Part shown: positions 34,908-45,909 of the stretch, in pieces | Numbering within the stretch: the stretch's first letter is position 1 | How the letters are laid out: each line of letters opens with the position of its first letter | DNA from: Lunularia cruciata | Lineage: Eukaryota > Streptophyta > Marchantiopsida > Lunulariales > Lunulariaceae | Direction of reading: 5' to 3' | NCBI GenBank assembly: GCA_948567375.1 | Contig: OX419760.1 | Location: 15,004,001-15,068,000, forward strand | Length of the DNA stretch: 64,000 nt | The notes under the pieces: model-generated | Told to the model about the DNA's origin: nothing | Seen by the model: only the letters and a program-made list of their open reading frames with translations | Databases searched by the model: none | Made by a program: the position numbers and the translations under genes

Positions 34908-36020
34908 TCATAGATGTTGTTTGTGTTTTGTCATCGTGCTACTATATACTAAGATATCATCTAAGAAGATGATAACAGACTTATCCAAGTATGGACGAAA
35001 TATGTCATTCATTAGACTCATGAAAGTGGCAGGCGCATTGGTGAGGCCAAAAGGCATCACAAGATACTCAAAGTGGCCATACTTGGTTCGAAAGGCAGTT
35101 TTGTATACATCCTCCTCTGCAATTCGGATTTGATTGTAACCGCTCCGCAAGTCCAGTTTGGTGAAGTATCTCGCTCCATGGAGTTGATCAAACAAGTCAT
35201 CCATGCGAGGTAAGGGGTATTTGTTCTTCACTGTTTGCTGATTGAGACCCCGATAGTCAATGCACATGCGCATTGTACCATCCTTCTTCTTCACAAACAA
35301 GACAGGGGCCCCATATGATGATACGCTAGGTTGGATAAACCCTTTCTGTAGCATCTCCTCAATTTGAGTCTTACACTCCTCCAACTCATGAGGTGATAGG
35401 CGATATGGGGCCTTACAAGGAGGTGTCTTCCCCGAGAGTGTCTCTATTTTGTGATCTACTCGCCTTTTAGGTGGTAATCCTAAGGGTAGATCATCAAGAA
35501 AGACATCTTGAAACTCATCTACCACATCCTTCAATTTCTCCAAAATTTGTCCAATGAGTTGTGCACTCTGGACTTCTCTTATTAGACCCATAAAACATCT
35601 ATCGGTCTTACAGACAGTTGTTGTCCCTACGACATATAGAGGCAGTTTCTGCCTGTGTGATTTTTCTTTAACCCCAATGATTGACCATTGGTGGGTTCTC
35701 ACTACTTTCTTCCTCCAATCCACCATTGGGTTGTACTGCTCCATCCATGGCATGCCTAAAATTGCATCATAACGGGCTAACTGTATCACTCGCCACTCAA
35801 TTGCTTCCTGATATTCTCCTACAGAGAGGGTTATCCATTTAGGTAATGATTCAATCCCCTCTGTTTGCCCATTTGGTAACTCTACTTCTTCACTTCCATC
35901 TCTCTCTAGATCCATTCCCAATCTTATTGCGACAGAGCGAGACAAGAAATTCTCTGTTGCTCCTGGATCTATTAATACTCTCACTTGATTACCTTCTAGG
36001 ATTCCATTCACAACAATCAA
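34908..36020 (-). CDS. C: aspartic protease and reverse transcriptase
   Basis: Residues about 14-28 carry the protease active site [13 protein letters not shown] (Asp-Pro-Gly). RT blocks: KKRRVDHK lead-in absent as such, but [16 protein letters not shown] near residue 195, [36 protein letters not shown] and the catalytic FLDDILVYS at 34967-34941. The ORF ends at TGA (34908-34910) where D has CGA, so this stop is a C-to-T change at a CpG. All expected RT motifs are intact, making this the best preserved pol segment of the family in the window. Confidence 0.95.
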   Translation of the reverse strand: MIVVNGILEGNQVRVLIDPGATENFLSRSVAIRLGMDLERDGSEEVELPNGQTEGIESLPKWITLSVGEYQEAIEWRVIQLARYDAILGMPWMEQYNPMVDWRKKVVRTHQWSIIGVKEKSHRQKLPLYVVGTTTVCKTDRCFMGLIREVQSAQLIGQILEKLKDVVDEFQDVFLDDLPLGLPPKRRVDHKIETLSGKTPPCKAPYRLSPHELEECKTQIEEMLQKGFIQPSVSSYGAPVLFVKKKDGTMRMCIDYRGLNQQTVKNKYPLPRMDDLFDQLHGARYFTKLDLRSGYNQIRIAEEDVYKTAFRTKYGHFEYLVMPFGLTNAPATFMSLMNDIFRPYLDKSVIIFLDDILVYSSTMTKHKQHL

Positions 36021-36099
36021 TTGAGAGGTTGCCTTTTGGGCTCTTTGCGCATTATTCTTCTTCCTTCCCTTGCTTCTTTGCTTCCTTATTGAGCCTGTA

Positions 36100-37181
36100 A
36101 GGCCGCGAGGTACATTTACTGGCGATCTTTGTTTTCCGAAGTGGTTTCCACCTCCTCCTCTTCAATGTGCCTCTCCATGTTGTTCAAAGATCGCCTATAC
36201 AAAGGCCGAGGGCCTCTAGGGAAACGAGTGCAACAATTGGTAGATATGTGCCCAATACGGCCACAATTGTAACAACGGTGTTGTTCTCCTCAAGTCCCTT
36301 CTCCTCGTGGAGCTCCATCTCTTCGTTCTTCTACCCGTCCCCGCTCTCCTTGAAGTGGTCGTGCTCCTCGATCCTGGAATCAAAGGTTGCCCAATTCCAT
36401 TGGTACTGGTCCACCCATGTGTGGCATTTTTGCGCGATAATGTTGAGGTGGAACTACTCCTTCACCTCCACCTAATGCTCCTGTTATTCTTTGCGCACAA
36501 GCAATGGCTTCAAATACTATGCGAGGGTTTTGCACCATGACTTCTTGGCAGATCCGCTCTGTCAACCCTCGTTTGAAATTATCGAGAGCCTCTGCTGGAC
36601 TCATGTCGGTAATTGCAACTTGTAGATCCAGAAACAACTCCACATACTCTTGTACGCTATTCTTCTGTCTCAATCCCCATAGTCGGGTTCGAGCCATATG
36701 CACAAAATCCACCGATTGGAAATTCTTCAGCAATCCTTCTTGCATTGCTGTCCATGCAACCTCCCTTCTCTCTGCCAGCATGGATTGTTCCCAAGCATCA
36801 TACCATGTGAGGGCTTTATCCGTCAAGTACCCACATGCAAACACGCATGCAACATGCTTAGTGATCTCTGTTGAGAACAATTGGAAATATCTTCATTCTC
36901 GAGATCCAATTTTCCACTACTCCCATCGTACGCTGCCCCTTGTAAGGCTCGATGTTGCAAGTCTTCTTCATCCGGAGTAGCAATGTGGCTTCACCGTTCA
37001 TAGGGTTCGTAGGCACGGGTGCCTCTCCAAGCACTTTAGTCGTAGGTACATGGTTTTGAGGTGGCTCTTCTTCTTGCATGGCTTGATCGTTCCTCAGGAT
37101 CTGCACTTGACTTTGTAATGTCTCCATGGTCATCTTAATCTCTCGAAATTCATTCAACATCCCTTGCACCAGCTCTTGCAA
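36100..37181 (-). pseudogene. C: gag capsid and nucleocapsid (frameshifted)
   Basis: 37181-36858 is the N-terminal coiled part (EFREIKMTMETLQSQVQIL). A one-base shift near 36890 moves the frame to 36880-36380, which has KALTWYDAWEQS and the capsid C-terminus. The zinc knuckle CYNCGRIGHISTNC (complete CX2CX4HX4C) lies near 36274-36233. A stop after 36380 separates it from the knuckle. Apart from these lesions it is well preserved. Confidence 0.88.
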
Positions 37182-37226
37182 CTACGGATCCATGGTTCCT
37201 ACAACATCCAATTGCTAATGTCTTCT

Positions 37227-37656
37227 TCAATAAAGAGTCAATATAATCACTCTAGAAGGCGCACGAACTATCGGAACTACCATTGGGACCTCAGAAGCTA
37301 TCACTCGTTGATAATACTCCTCACCAAAATTCCTAACCACAAAATCTCTAAACATCACTTTCGGCCTTACTACATAACGGATTTCTACTTGAGTGTTGAA
37401 AGGGAGAGGATTTGGGACATTCATATCCATTTTATCATAATAGAATGTAGATCGTCAAATCCCACTCTTTGTCATATATCACCACAGGTAGAATCACCGG
37501 GTTTGGTGAGTTCATCACTCTGTCCATGAATTCCACACCAAAGTGATAAACTAGCAATACCCTCATCTGCTCACGCTGGATGTACATAACCTTGATGTGG
37601 AATGGGTTTGAAAATGGAAAGCTAGGTGCGGGAAATTGTCCCCCCGGCGTATCCAT
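37227..37656 (-). pseudogene. C: gag leader with duplicated module
   Basis: Two consecutive frames, 37656-37435 and 37430-37227, each hold a related module: NPFHIKVMYI...FGVEFMDRVMNSPNPVI and NPLPFNTQVEI...FGEEYYQRVIASEVPMV. A frameshift separates them, and a stop separates the second from the capsid part. Homologous pairs exist in A and D, so the duplication is ancestral. Function unknown. Confidence 0.65.
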
Positions 37657-37783
37657 CCCATCCGCTCTCTAAAGTCCTTCCTAAGTCTAGCGATTACTCT
37701 ATGTTCTCCACCTCACATTACTCAGTTTCAGTAGTTTGTGCTATTCCAAGAGGGATGATCCACTCTCTTGGACTAGAACACTC

Positions 37784-37795
37784 GCTCTGATACCA
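37784..37795 (-). other. Primer-binding site of C (initiator-Met tRNA type)
   Basis: The minus strand reads TGGTATCAGAGC, perfect, one base after the LTR. Confidence 0.93.
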
Positions 37796-37796
37796 T

Positions 37797-38553
37797 TGTA
37801 ATACTCCAAGGACAAGAGAAGAGAGAAAACATAGATTGCACACTCAAACATTCGATGCCCCAAGGGAGCACCTTCTCTTTATTATATAGACAAAGAGGAT
37901 CTCCTCCATGGAAGCTCCACCATAGGATTAGGGACACAGATAGGTGACATGTCAGCAAGCTCCACCCTTGGATTACTTACTTGGATGGGTGACCTGTCTG
38001 GTCTAGGTCCTATCTGGTTGGTCAAACAAGCTTTGACTGGAGGGAATCTTTTAGGGAATCTTCTTATAGGAATCGCAGAATCACATGAGTAAGGTACCGT
38101 TGGAAAGCTCTTGACGAGAAAAAGTAGGGGCACATTTTGGGGGGGGGGGGGGAATTTGCACATTTGGGGGGGGGGGGGGGGGGAATCTGCACATTTTTGA
38201 GGCCTAATTCATCCGTTTAGGCCTCCAAAATTGCCTTGAAAGATTTCAGGCATATTTCGGTTCCTACTCTATTAGTAGAAGTCCCCTTTTGGTGATATCT
38301 CTTTCTGATCTGTTTAGTCCATCATGTGTAACATCCTTCCAGATGTTACCAAACCAATTCTCACCTTTAAATCATATGTCTAGCTATTGGTTCTAAGGTT
38401 CTCAAGTCTATTTCGGTTTCTGCCCTAGTAGTAGAAGTACTCTTTTGGTGATACTTCTATCTGATCTATTTTGACCATCATGTATAACATCATTCTAGAT
38501 GTTACCAAACCAAATTTCACATCTAGATCATATGGCTAACCCTTGGTACTACA
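37797..38553 (-). repeat. Element C 5' LTR
   Basis: 757 bp. It differs from the 3' LTR mainly by expanded poly-G runs: two runs (38138-38152 and about 38166-38183) separated by a repeated TTTGCACATTT. A TATATAATA-like box faces the element on the minus strand (near 37883). Confidence 0.95.
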
Positions 38554-38558
38554 CATCC

Positions 38559-39771
38559 CCAACTTCTTCCTTGGAGTCTTTGTTGTTGATGGTGTTGAGG
38601 TGCAAGTGCTCCTAGTAGACATAGGAGTATCCTTGCTTGAAGTAAATCCTTGAGAAGAGTGAACATCCTCTGCAAAACGAGCTCTCTTCTTCTCTTGTGC
38701 CAAAAGCTCCAAATTAAGACTCTTGGAGTTTGAGCTTTCTCCCTTCTCATACTTGCTCTCCCCCACATCTATGGATGCTATCCCCTTACCTTTGTTTGGA
38801 TAAGGAGCCACTTGGGTTTCACTATCTCCCTCTTTCTCTCTATTGGCTCCCTCATAACCCCTTCCTCCATGGTAAGTGGAATTTGGGTAGTTCCTTTGGA
38901 TATGGCCTCTTCCTCCACAACCAAAATAATTTCTCTCATTGAAATTGTTGGCTGGTTGACCTCCTCTATATGGATAGTTTCCATAACTCCTAGGCCCTCT
39001 CCCTACATTCTGATCCACCTCTCTCTTCTCCCATAGTTGCACCACATTGATCTTGAGATCCGCAAGTTGTTTTGTGATGGTTTGGAGTGGATCTTTTGGT
39101 GGAGGTGCAAGAATTGGAGCAACTACTACTTGTGGTGCAACCCTTGTCACCAAAGTATCAGAAGTTCCACCATACTTGTAGCCTTGAGGAGGATGCACAA
39201 CCTCCTTCACCACCAAATCACTCTCATCCCCTTCCAAACTCTCCTCCATACGAATTGCGATCTTGATAGCTTCAACCTTGGAAGAAGGTTTCTCATATCT
39301 CACCTTGCTTCTAATTTGTGGTCTCAACCCTCCCACAAAATTCTTGGTGAGCATGGCCCCTATGCCAATCATTGTAGTCTCCACATCATCCCCACCCTTC
39401 CTCAACACTATGCAAAATCTGGACTCTAACTTTTCCACTCTTTCCACATAGACTCTCACTTTCTCTCCTTCTCCTTGCTTGAGAAATGTAACCTCACTCA
39501 TCAATCTCTCAAAACTCTCATCAGGAAGAAAGTTCTCAATGAGTGCTGAAGTCAAAGTCTCCCAAGACTCCTCTTCCCCCGCTCTCTTCTCTCTCTTTTG
39601 GTATTCTGACTCATACCATGTAAGTGTTGCATCCTCAAAGAAATCTGGTAATAATGAGGCCCAGTCATTCTTCCTCTTCTCATTTTTTCCTATGCAAGCT
39701 CTCTTGAAGTCTCTCACAAAGGCCTCCACATCTTCTCCATCCTTGCCAAAGAAAACCGGAAGTTTCCCCAT
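38559..39771 (-). CDS. B: Gag
   Basis: An open frame of about 400 codons starts at the ATG 39771 (MGKLPVFFGKDGEDVEAFV). It contains the capsid pattern FKRACIGKNEKRKNDWASLLP and DATLTWYESEYQKRE, a Gln/Asn-rich middle, and a zinc knuckle NYFGCGGRGHIQRNYPNS in which the first and last Cys positions read Tyr (CX2C and C lost). It ends in the B sequence at the edge of element C and would run into a stop soon after C is removed. Gag coats the RNA in the particle. The long intact frame contrasts with the missing pol. Confidence 0.88.
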
Positions 39772-40008
39772 CTTAACCCCTCACTATCTTTCTTTTCTCT
39801 CAAAATATTTTTTTTCTCTTTTCTTTTCTCTCACTCTATTACTAATAGAGTATATACATGACTAACACCATCTGAGAATAATCCACTCTAGGGAAAACAA
39901 AAGGTTCAGGTTGCTCCAAGATTTCTATAGCAACATCAAATCCTAGAGTGCATATTAATCTAACTCTAATGGATAGTTTATCCATAAGTTGAAAGATTAT
40001 CTCCATCA

Positions 40009-40458
40009 TTAATCTTGATTACTAGCTGATGAAGGTGGTAGTATTTCTGTAGCAGTACTAAGGCTCTCTCCAAGATCCTTTACCAAAGTCTCCAAAAGTG
40101 CTTTTACTCCACTACACTCATGTCCTTTTGGAAGTCCTTCCATTCCACAAACCTCACATAACTCCTTGGTCTTAGATCTTCTCCCTCCTAATCTTGGTGA
40201 AGAAGGTCCAACATGCAAACCCAAGTCAAGTAAGCCTCTCCTTTCCCTCAATCTCTTGCTCTCAAAGGTCAATGAACATGAACTTGCCTTACGTCCCTTC
40301 TCTCCACATAGAAAGCACTTAGACTCACTCTTTCCTCCAAGTAGTGTAGGTTTTTGGATCCTCTCAACACTCTCTTCAAATTCTATTGTAAACTCTCTTT
40401 TCCTCAAATCCACCCCTAAAATCACCTCAAACCCTTGGGGAACCTTGCATAATCTCAA
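40009..40458 (-). CDS. B: upstream Cys-rich ORF of unknown function
   Basis: It lies 5' of gag, 238 bp upstream of the gag start. It holds FEVILGVDLRKREFTIEFEE, two cysteine clusters (CFLCGEKGRKASSC and CEVCGMEGLPKGHEC), a Arg/Lys-rich stretch between them and a Leu-rich end. The clusters look like decayed or atypical zinc knuckles. The sequence before the ATG stays open for some codons (GNIEGHQEWKLRL), so the true start may be upstream. Extra ORFs before gag occur in Ogre-type elements, but I see no direct homology. Confidence 0.6.
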   Translation of the reverse strand: MRLCKVPQGFEVILGVDLRKREFTIEFEESVERIQKPTLLGGKSESKCFLCGEKGRKASSCSLTFESKRLRERRGLLDLGLHVGPSSPRLGGRRSKTKELCEVCGMEGLPKGHECSGVKALLETLVKDLGESLSTATEILPPSSASNQD

Positions 40459-40459
40459 T

Positions 40460-41318
40460 TTCCACTCTTGATGACCCTCTATGTTCCCAAGATGAATCTA
40501 AACACTCAAACATGCTTTTTGTTGATCTCAAACTCCTCATGCATGAGATCTCCACTCTATAGAATTGACCCTTCCTCACAATGTCACTCAAATCTCCCAA
40601 CCACTATGTCATAGTCCTCTATAATTTTTCAAACTTGATCACAACTCTAGTGCGTCCCTCCCTGCAAAATTTCAGATCTTTTTATCAAGCCATTTGGCCT
40701 AGACACCTTTCTATTCAGCACCCATATTTCAGATTTGGTCTGAAAACCACCCCACTCACTTCAAAAACTCATTACTCTTTGGGCAAGAGATATATCTCTC
40801 TAATTTTTGTGGCAGCAAGTAGAATACAATGCATTTAGTTTTCTTGGAAATTTTCAAGACAATTCACTGAAAATTGAAGAAATAGCGGACTCTGTACAAT
40901 TTTCCAGAGAGCATGCAATTGCGGGAGCACTTTACCCTATCAACTTTCAAAAATTCTAGCCCAGTGCGCATAGTAGCTCTCACAATAATTTTAAGAGTGC
41001 TAATTGAAAGATAACCCAAGCTATTATGTGTAGAAATTTCAAGTCTAGATCTCAAACTTGAGATTTTGTCCAAAATCACCTTAATCCCCAAAATCTACAT
41101 TCCACCTCACACAATCTCTTCAATTCCTCTCATGTGTACAAGATGTAAAAAATCACCGCAAAGACATCATAATGAACTACGGGGTATACAAATGGATCTT
41201 GGTTCTCTAACATAAGTTCAGCCCTCTCCTCTCCTAATGTTCTCTCCAAGTGAGCTCACATAGCCTCCTTCTACCTAATGTAGAATTGGACGCGGAACAT
41301 TATCTTGCCTTCTAGAGA
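40460..41318 (-). other. B: 5' untranslated leader
   Basis: About 860 bp between the primer-binding site and the upstream ORF, with no long frame. It would hold the packaging signal; nothing specific is visible. Confidence 0.5.
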
Positions 41319-41320
41319 GG

Positions 41321-41337
41321 TCCCGGCAACGGAACCA
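41321..41337 (-). other. Primer-binding site of B
   Basis: The minus strand reads TGGTTCCGTTGCCGGGA, four bases after the LTR. It differs by two bases from the tRNA-Asp-type site TGGCGCCGTTGCCGGGG of many plant gypsy elements. Confidence 0.8.
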
Positions 41338-41341
41338 AAAA

Positions 41342-41966
41342 TGTGAGCCGGCCTGCCTCTCACTCAAGATGAACCTCTGATGGCTATTATGGTAGCGCAC
41401 TATGGACTAAGAAGGCAAGGAACTCAATGAGAGAGATAGTTGCAAATGAAAGGATGATGAGTACTTCCTCACCCCTTGCTTATATACTTGTGAAATAGTT
41501 ACGTACCAAAGTTACTAATTACCATAGTAACTCAAGTTACTAGACTAAAAGTCAAGTAAAGTCAAAAAGTAGAAAGGAATATCCATTCACATGGGCATAT
41601 TCCCCTAAGCATGTGGTCTTATCTTGACCCAACCACTAAGTCAAGGATTCCTTCACATGGGCTATCCTTGGACTAAAGAAGAATCCAAAACAAAAAGGCT
41701 TGCGGGCCCAAGAGTTCTCAACTCTTTCCTCAAAGCCAAACACCTAGGAATAATACCAAGTCAACACACTGAAATCTAAAATAGTGATGCTCATCTTTTC
41801 TACTTCCTCTAAAGTAAGGTCCACTCTATCTTAGCTATGACTAACTTTAGCTAACCATGACTAATATAGAACCATCCTTTATCTCTATATAAATAATATC
41901 TCTTAAGTACTTGTAATACCAAGTTAAATATCACAATACCACACACATGTACATATGGGTGTTACA
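41342..41966 (-). repeat. Element B 5' LTR
   Basis: 625 bp. It equals the 3' LTR apart from few base changes and a deletion of about 65 bp after GGCAAGGAA. TSD GTAC follows at 41967. Confidence 0.9.
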
Positions 41967-41970
41967 GTAC

Positions 41971-43223
41971 TAGGAAAGAAGAATCATTGTGTAGCCCTAG
42001 TCGTGGAAGAGAAGGGGGCTGAACAACAAAAGGAGTATCTTGCGGGTCCAAGTTTAGTTGGTAAGGAAGAAGGAAGGTCAGAAGCAGTGTCGCTGAAGAT
42101 ACGAAGATTGTGACTTTGGAAGAAGGAGCTGGTAGAAGAGGTGAAGTACAAAGATGGAGCCAAAGACAAAGAGAACTTTGGAGGAATACAGTATCTATCG
42201 AAGGTGGTCACTCCATTGTTGGGGCTATTAAAAGAGCACCAGAAGGAGCACATAACCCAAAGAGACGAGGAAGTTCAAGAACTTTGGGTTGATACAGTCT
42301 TGAAGAAGAAGACTTTCAAGAAGTTGCAAGAGAGTTTTGAGGTAAGAGGGAGAGAAATACAGGGTTTAGGGTTGAATTGAAGGAGCAGACAATGTTGTTG
42401 ACCAAGATGAAAGATGAAGTCAGTAAAGTACGCATCAAGTATTCATGTGAAGGCGATGGCAATAGTAATGGAGCAGGAGTTAGAAAGCTTGAGGAAAAGT
42501 GCAGGTAGGAAGGATTAAGCATTGCAAAAAGAGTTGGCAGTCAGAAATCAAGAAGAAGAAAGATTGCATGGGTTGGTAAGAAGTGCTGAGTTGCAGAGTT
42601 CTTAGTATGCAAAGGAGAAGAAGATGCTTGCTGTTGAGTACAAAGACGAATTGAAGATGTACTGAGAAGAGTTGAAGGTAGAGCAATCTCGAGGATATGA
42701 GTCGGAATCAGTAGGAGACGCTGCGGGAAAATTGAGAGCTATGTTGTGCATTGAGGCTGAAGGAAGATTGGAAGAGGTAAGATTACATGAGTTAAAGTTG
42801 CTTGTGCAAGAAACTCAAAAGAGGAAAGCCAAAGATGTGGATATGAATACTTTGTTGATCCAATTGAGGGAGAGAGTAGATCGGAAGATGTTAGAAGTAG
42901 GAGACAATGTCAGTCTCAAATTAGATTTAGTCAATTCAGAGTTAGAAAGAATTAGGAGTAGTGTGATAGAGGAAAGAAAGTCCGATGTTGCAGAAGTAGG
43001 AATCCAGGTGTCATTGGACTTATTATTAGAGATATTAGAGAAGATTGGGTTAGCAGATGAAGATGCAGATAGATTAGACATGACCTTGATTGTAGTTCCT
43101 AGTGTAGAAGTAGTAGAAGTAGTGAAGGAATTGGTAGAATCAGATATACCCAAAGAAGGAGAAGTGACAAGAAGATCATCAGGTTTGAAAGCCGATGATG
43201 AGGTAGATATCGGATCGGGGTAG
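41971..43223 (+). pseudogene. LTR-encoded coiled-coil protein (E2 copy), C-terminal part
   Basis: It continues the protein begun at 29533. 42141-42380 and 42672-43223 match the E1 coiled coil, for example EGRLEEVRLHELKLLVQET and LLIQLRERVDRKMLEV. It ends DDEVDIGSG at the TAG 43221-43223, the same end as E1. The last 183 codons are open. Stops and a frameshift lie between 42380 and 42672. Confidence 0.8.
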
Positions 43224-44017
43224 AAACAGTTTTGAGATAGGAAGAGGTAGATATGAAGAGGTGGTTTGTCAATTCGGATTTGCAGGTAGGAAGAGATGTT
43301 AGGAAGTGGTATAGTAGGAAGAATTGTCATTTGCTTCACTATTTAAGAGTGGCATTTGCAGTATTATGTTGTTCAGTATTCATATTTCTGAAGATAGATA
43401 AAGTGAAGTGTTGTTTTCAATACTCATCAATTGAGCTTAATTCCGAGTGTCAACTCTATGTGTGTGTTTGTGAGTGTGTGGAGAAATTCAAAGTGCATGT
43501 CAGTGTGCTTGTTGGATGTTAGATTCTGCAGCCTTGATCTTCATTCTGTGTGTGTGACCTTGAGTGAAGTGCAATCGGAGCAATGCCTTGATAGATCTGA
43601 GAGGAATTGTAGTGTTGGTAGTATTTTTCATTTGTGAGTGCAACATGAAGTTGATGTGAAGCAATTTTGATCAAGGAAGTTGTGCTTTTAGTGGAGGGGT
43701 GGAACACAATTTTGAGACAAAATTGTTTTGTAATGAAGTGCCATCTTTGGGAGAATTTGAATCATCACAATCAAGATTTGTTTGGACAGAATTTGCTATG
43801 TTGTGATTATGAGTGTGTATTCATGACAAATGGTCAAGATTGTGAGCTTGTTACTCTCTTTTGGGTGTAGTTTCTACCTGAGAGACTAAAGACACAACCA
43901 AGAAGAACTACATGTTACTATTTGACTTTGTATTTGACCAATTCTAAATTGTATCTCTGTAGGAACAAACTTTACTTACATGATTACCGCAAAAGTGATA
44001 TTTTCTGGGTTGTCACA
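43224..44017 (+). repeat. E2: 3' part of the giant LTR
   Basis: About 800 bp after the stop codon with no maintained frame. It is the reverse complement of 21555-22350 in E1 and related to 16285-17050 in E3. It should hold the LTR transcription signals; I cannot place them. Confidence 0.7.
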
Positions 44018-44680
44018 ATATACCACCCAAGCTAAGCATAAAACGTACTTTGATTCCAAAACTAAAGAGCTCGTGGTCTACCTAAAAGTTATGGTTTTAA
44101 AATTCAATGACAAAGTGGGCCAATTTCTTAACAAATTCATGAAAAAGTGACTATGCACTTACAAAATACATCAAGTCTTCAACAATGGATCAATATAGTT
44201 GGAGATGCAAGATAGAGAAATTCTAGAGTCCCATACTAATGGTGCAAAGTGCAGACCCTACAACCCACACTTCATTCTATTGTGGGGTAAGGAAGAAAAT
44301 ATCCCATGAGAAACCTATTGTTTTCATGTCATAGAAGAGAATAATGTAGGATCCCAATTGCAAGACCACCATTATGGTGTGGGACAACCATTGCAAGAAG
44401 TCCCTCTCTAGGATTTGGAGGAATCTTGACATGGTTATAGGATCAATTGCAAGCTCCCTCAGATTGTAGGATACCCTTGCACAAACTTGTAATTGAAGAA
44501 AAGGAACAGACACTAAACTATGGGAACCTTCAAAGCCTTATAGCAATTAAAGGGCATATTGCTTCACATTCAAGAGCAAAATAGCACCACATGAAGGACA
44601 ATTTGTCTCCAATACCTAGATGGTGTAAAATTCAAAGACTATCACTATACACATGCAAAACAATGCCAAAATCATCAACA
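44018..44680 (+). pseudogene. L: integrase tail and spacer (broken)
   Basis: It continues L after E2. One frame reads PKSKELVVYLKVMVLKFNDK, like the tail of gypsy integrase. After 44170 stops are frequent. The long frame at 44277-44513 on the minus strand is not supported by any motif. Confidence 0.45.
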
Positions 44681-44978
44681 TACCTTGCATCTCGGAGTAG
44701 ACCAGTGTTACACACATAGAAAATTGAATCCCTTGCAAGAAGGTACAAATTTTCTAAGAGGCAATCCTTCTCCTACAAATACCTTACACAGATCTATGGA
44801 CTATTTACATACCAAACCTAAAGCCTTGACACTTGCACCAAAGAGCTTTGAAAAAAGCTATGACACTTCATTATTGGGGAGCAATCACAAGCTTATAGCC
44901 CAAATCATGCCAAGAATTTCAAAAAATTAGCAAGAAATTTAGAATGTTATGCAAGACAAATAGCACTTAATTGTCAAA

Positions 44979-45909
44979 TTGATTGTGGGAGAAATCTTGG
45001 ATAGATTAAATCCAACAAGTCAAGGAGCTAATATCCCAATGATGCATAATTTTCATCAAGAATACCAAGTTGATGTGGTCTTTCCAACACCAGTTTTGCA
45101 TAACGTCTTTGCGGAAGTCTTCAAAGAGTTGGGAAAGTTAGCCAAACACATCAACAAGAAAATCACCACAAGGAACCAAAGAACTCCTACTAGAAGAAGG
45201 AGCTATGGCACCCATCTAAGCATTGCATGTAGGAGAAATATAGAAGCACAGGCTGTGGAACATTATGGCCCACAAATTTTACCTTACAATTGATGGGGAG
45301 CTCATTAGAGTACATAGGATGGTGGAGGAGATCCAAATGGATTTGACAGTGATCCACTTGCCAATTCTTGTAGCTGATCTAGACCAAAAATCCTTTCTAA
45401 TGATAAAGGAAAAAAATTTTCAAGTGTTTTCCTTACCCAAGAAGTCAATCAATGTTCCTCTAGCTTGGAAGCAATTCCAATTTAGCCTCAATCTCCTACT
45501 TGGGCTCTTCTTTTTCAAGCCATCCAAGAATATGTCAAGAACCATGCATAAGAATAGGTTCCCCATGGGGGTAGTAACATACCCACCATTGTATTTTGCA
45601 ATGAAGAACTTCCACTGGCTGAGCAGAAGCCTGGGAGTGACCGCCTTTGCAAATGCTATTATCAATAGCATAGTCCATGGAGAAGAGTCAGATTATGCCC
45701 TTGTAATCTTTATGAAACTACAAGAATGTTATGTGGGGTTCAAGAGAGCATTCCCCACTCCTAAAAAAAGGGGGAAGCCTTTCACAATGGGTCCCATCTT
45801 GATGGCCATAGTAGAATTTTTATCTCCAAGAGCCTTTGAGCTAAAGGAGAATTTGGTTAAAGTGGTAGCACCAACATCACAAATGTTGATCTTCAAGAAG
45901 AGCTACTAA
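44979..45909 (+). pseudogene. L: additional ORF downstream of pol, N-terminal part
   Basis: 44979-45293 and 45265-45909 lie in two overlapping frames. They contain WKQFQFSLNLLLGLFFFKP, GVVTYPPLYFAMKNFHWLS and GKPFTMGPILMAIVEFLSP. I know no family for them. The continuation at 52588 has a Lys-rich linker and a coiled coil, the same layout as the E and K proteins, although I see no clear sequence match to them. Confidence 0.5.

Larger units (their letters stand above)
31948..38553 (-). mobile_element. Element C: near-complete Ty3/gypsy chromovirus
   Basis: 6606 bp, bounded by CATCC at 31943-31947 and 38554-38558 (perfect TSD). The minus-strand order is 5' LTR, primer-binding site, gag, protease, RT, RNase H, integrase, chromodomain, polypurine tract, 3' LTR. 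The LTRs differ at about 20 positions by eye over roughly 720 aligned bases, mostly transitions, so this is one of the youngest insertions here. It sits inside B, which sits inside E2, which sits inside L. Confidence 0.96.
30737..41966 (-). mobile_element. Element B: deleted gypsy element carrying element C
   Basis: Two LTRs (41966-41342 and 31429-30737) lie in direct orientation. A primer-binding site follows the first and a G-rich tract precedes the second. GTAC flanks both ends (30733-30736 and 41967-41970). The internal part, without C, is about 3.3 kb: an upstream Cys-rich ORF, gag, then directly the last part of integrase. Protease, RT and RNase H are absent. C sits within B near the gag/integrase junction. 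Confidence 0.9.
29137..44017 (+). mobile_element. E2: giant solo LTR, split by element B
   Basis: It starts TGTGGTGCTACATTTTTTG and ends TGGGTTGTCACA. ATATA flanks both sides (29132-29136 and 44018-44022), a perfect TSD. Removing B (30737-41966 plus the duplicated GTAC) leaves about 3647 bp, close to the 3694 bp of E1, and in the opposite orientation. No primer-binding site, polypurine tract or internal coding flanks it, so it is a solo LTR. It carries the same ORF as E1. Confidence 0.88.
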
